A stretch of 64,000 nt of DNA from Pseudomonadales bacterium. GTDB taxonomy: Bacteria > Pseudomonadota > Gammaproteobacteria > Pseudomonadales > Azotimanducaceae. The position numbers and the translations under genes are program-made. The notes beneath the pieces are model-generated. The model was not told the DNA's origin. It saw nothing but the letters and a program-made list of their open reading frames with translations, and made no database searches. This document shows, one piece after another, positions 63,956 through 64,000 of this stretch; the first letter of the stretch is position 1; each line of letters starts with the position of its first letter. The stretch lies in NCBI GenBank assembly GCA_017642855.1, contig JAEPOO010000001.1, positions 62,001-126,000 on the forward strand, given 5' to 3'.

Positions 63956-64000
63956 ATGAGTATCCGTCCATTACAAGATCGTGTGGTCGTGCGACGCACG
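63956..64000 (+). CDS. groES: co-chaperonin GroES (3' end outside window)
   Basis: GroES caps the GroEL folding chamber. Only 15 residues are visible (MSIRPLQDRVVVRRT), which is the canonical N-terminus; AGGAGAAACTC precedes the ATG. The CIRCE-controlled promoter lies about 140 bp upstream. Confidence 0.95.
   Translation, partial: MSIRPLQDRVVVRRT

Overview
The window is a gene-dense stretch of a gammaproteobacterial chromosome. Gene order matches the Pseudomonas / marine 'Cellvibrionales'-type lineages: murA-hisG-hisD, zapE-rplM-rpsI, petABC-sspAB, lpoA-yraN-dolP opposite rsmI, the dcw division cluster followed by lpxC-dciA-M23 peptidase-secA, pilBCD-coaE-yacG, nadC/ampD, aceEF, yajQ and the start of groES. 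The bc1 complex, type IV pili, meso-DAP peptidoglycan, two-lipoyl E2, short-form HisG and sigma-54 pilA promoter all fit an aerobic Gram-negative cell. Genus cannot be fixed from the sequence alone; a marine free-living species is my inference.

Layout. 1-5.1 kb: end of murA, hisG, hisD, zapE and ribosomal proteins L13/S9. 5.2-9.2 kb: petABC then sspAB. 9.2-12.8 kb: envelope genes dolP, yraN, lpoA (minus strand) and rsmI. 12.8-13.5 kb: RNase P RNA and the mraZ control region. 13.5-25.4 kb: a compacted dcw cluster (mraZ, rsmH, ftsL, ftsI, a fused murE-murD, ftsW, murC, ftsQ, ftsA, ftsZ) in which murF, mraY, murG, murB and ddl are absent. 25.6-32.8 kb: lpxC, dciA, a LytM peptidase, secA, argJ, yacG, coaE. 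32.8-38 kb: type IV pilus genes pilD, pilC, pilB, pilA and a second pilin. 38.1-43.3 kb: an accessory metabolic block with two opposed units: MFS transporter / ferritin-like diiron protein / styrene-oxide-isomerase-like protein, against an LLM flavin oxidoreductase / KstD-like flavoprotein. 43.4-50.7 kb: a 2429-residue secreted calcium-binding repeat protein that ends 4 bp from a tRNA-Thr gene. 50.8-55.6 kb: a small membrane protein, a TGA-interrupted small gene, nadC, a retropepsin-like protease, an acyl-CoA dehydrogenase, ampD and an orphan BtuF-like protein. 55.7-60 kb: aceE-aceF. 60-64 kb: cobalamin adenosyltransferase, a doubly degenerate REC-GGDEF protein divergent from yajQ, an AmpG-like permease, an alkyltransferase-like protein, and the HrcA/CIRCE-type groES promoter.

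How it works together. Peptidoglycan synthesis and division (murA, murE-murD, murC, ftsI, ftsW, ftsQLAZ, lpoA), wall recycling (ampD, AmpG-like) and outer-membrane biogenesis (lpxC, dolP) dominate. The most unusual items are the MurE-MurD fusion with five missing dcw genes, the coupled diiron/epoxide-isomerase-like operon, the giant protein with four C-terminal repeats spaced exactly 120 residues apart, and the pseudo-signalling protein beside the c-di-GMP-binding YajQ. No CRISPR array, insertion sequence or prophage was seen.
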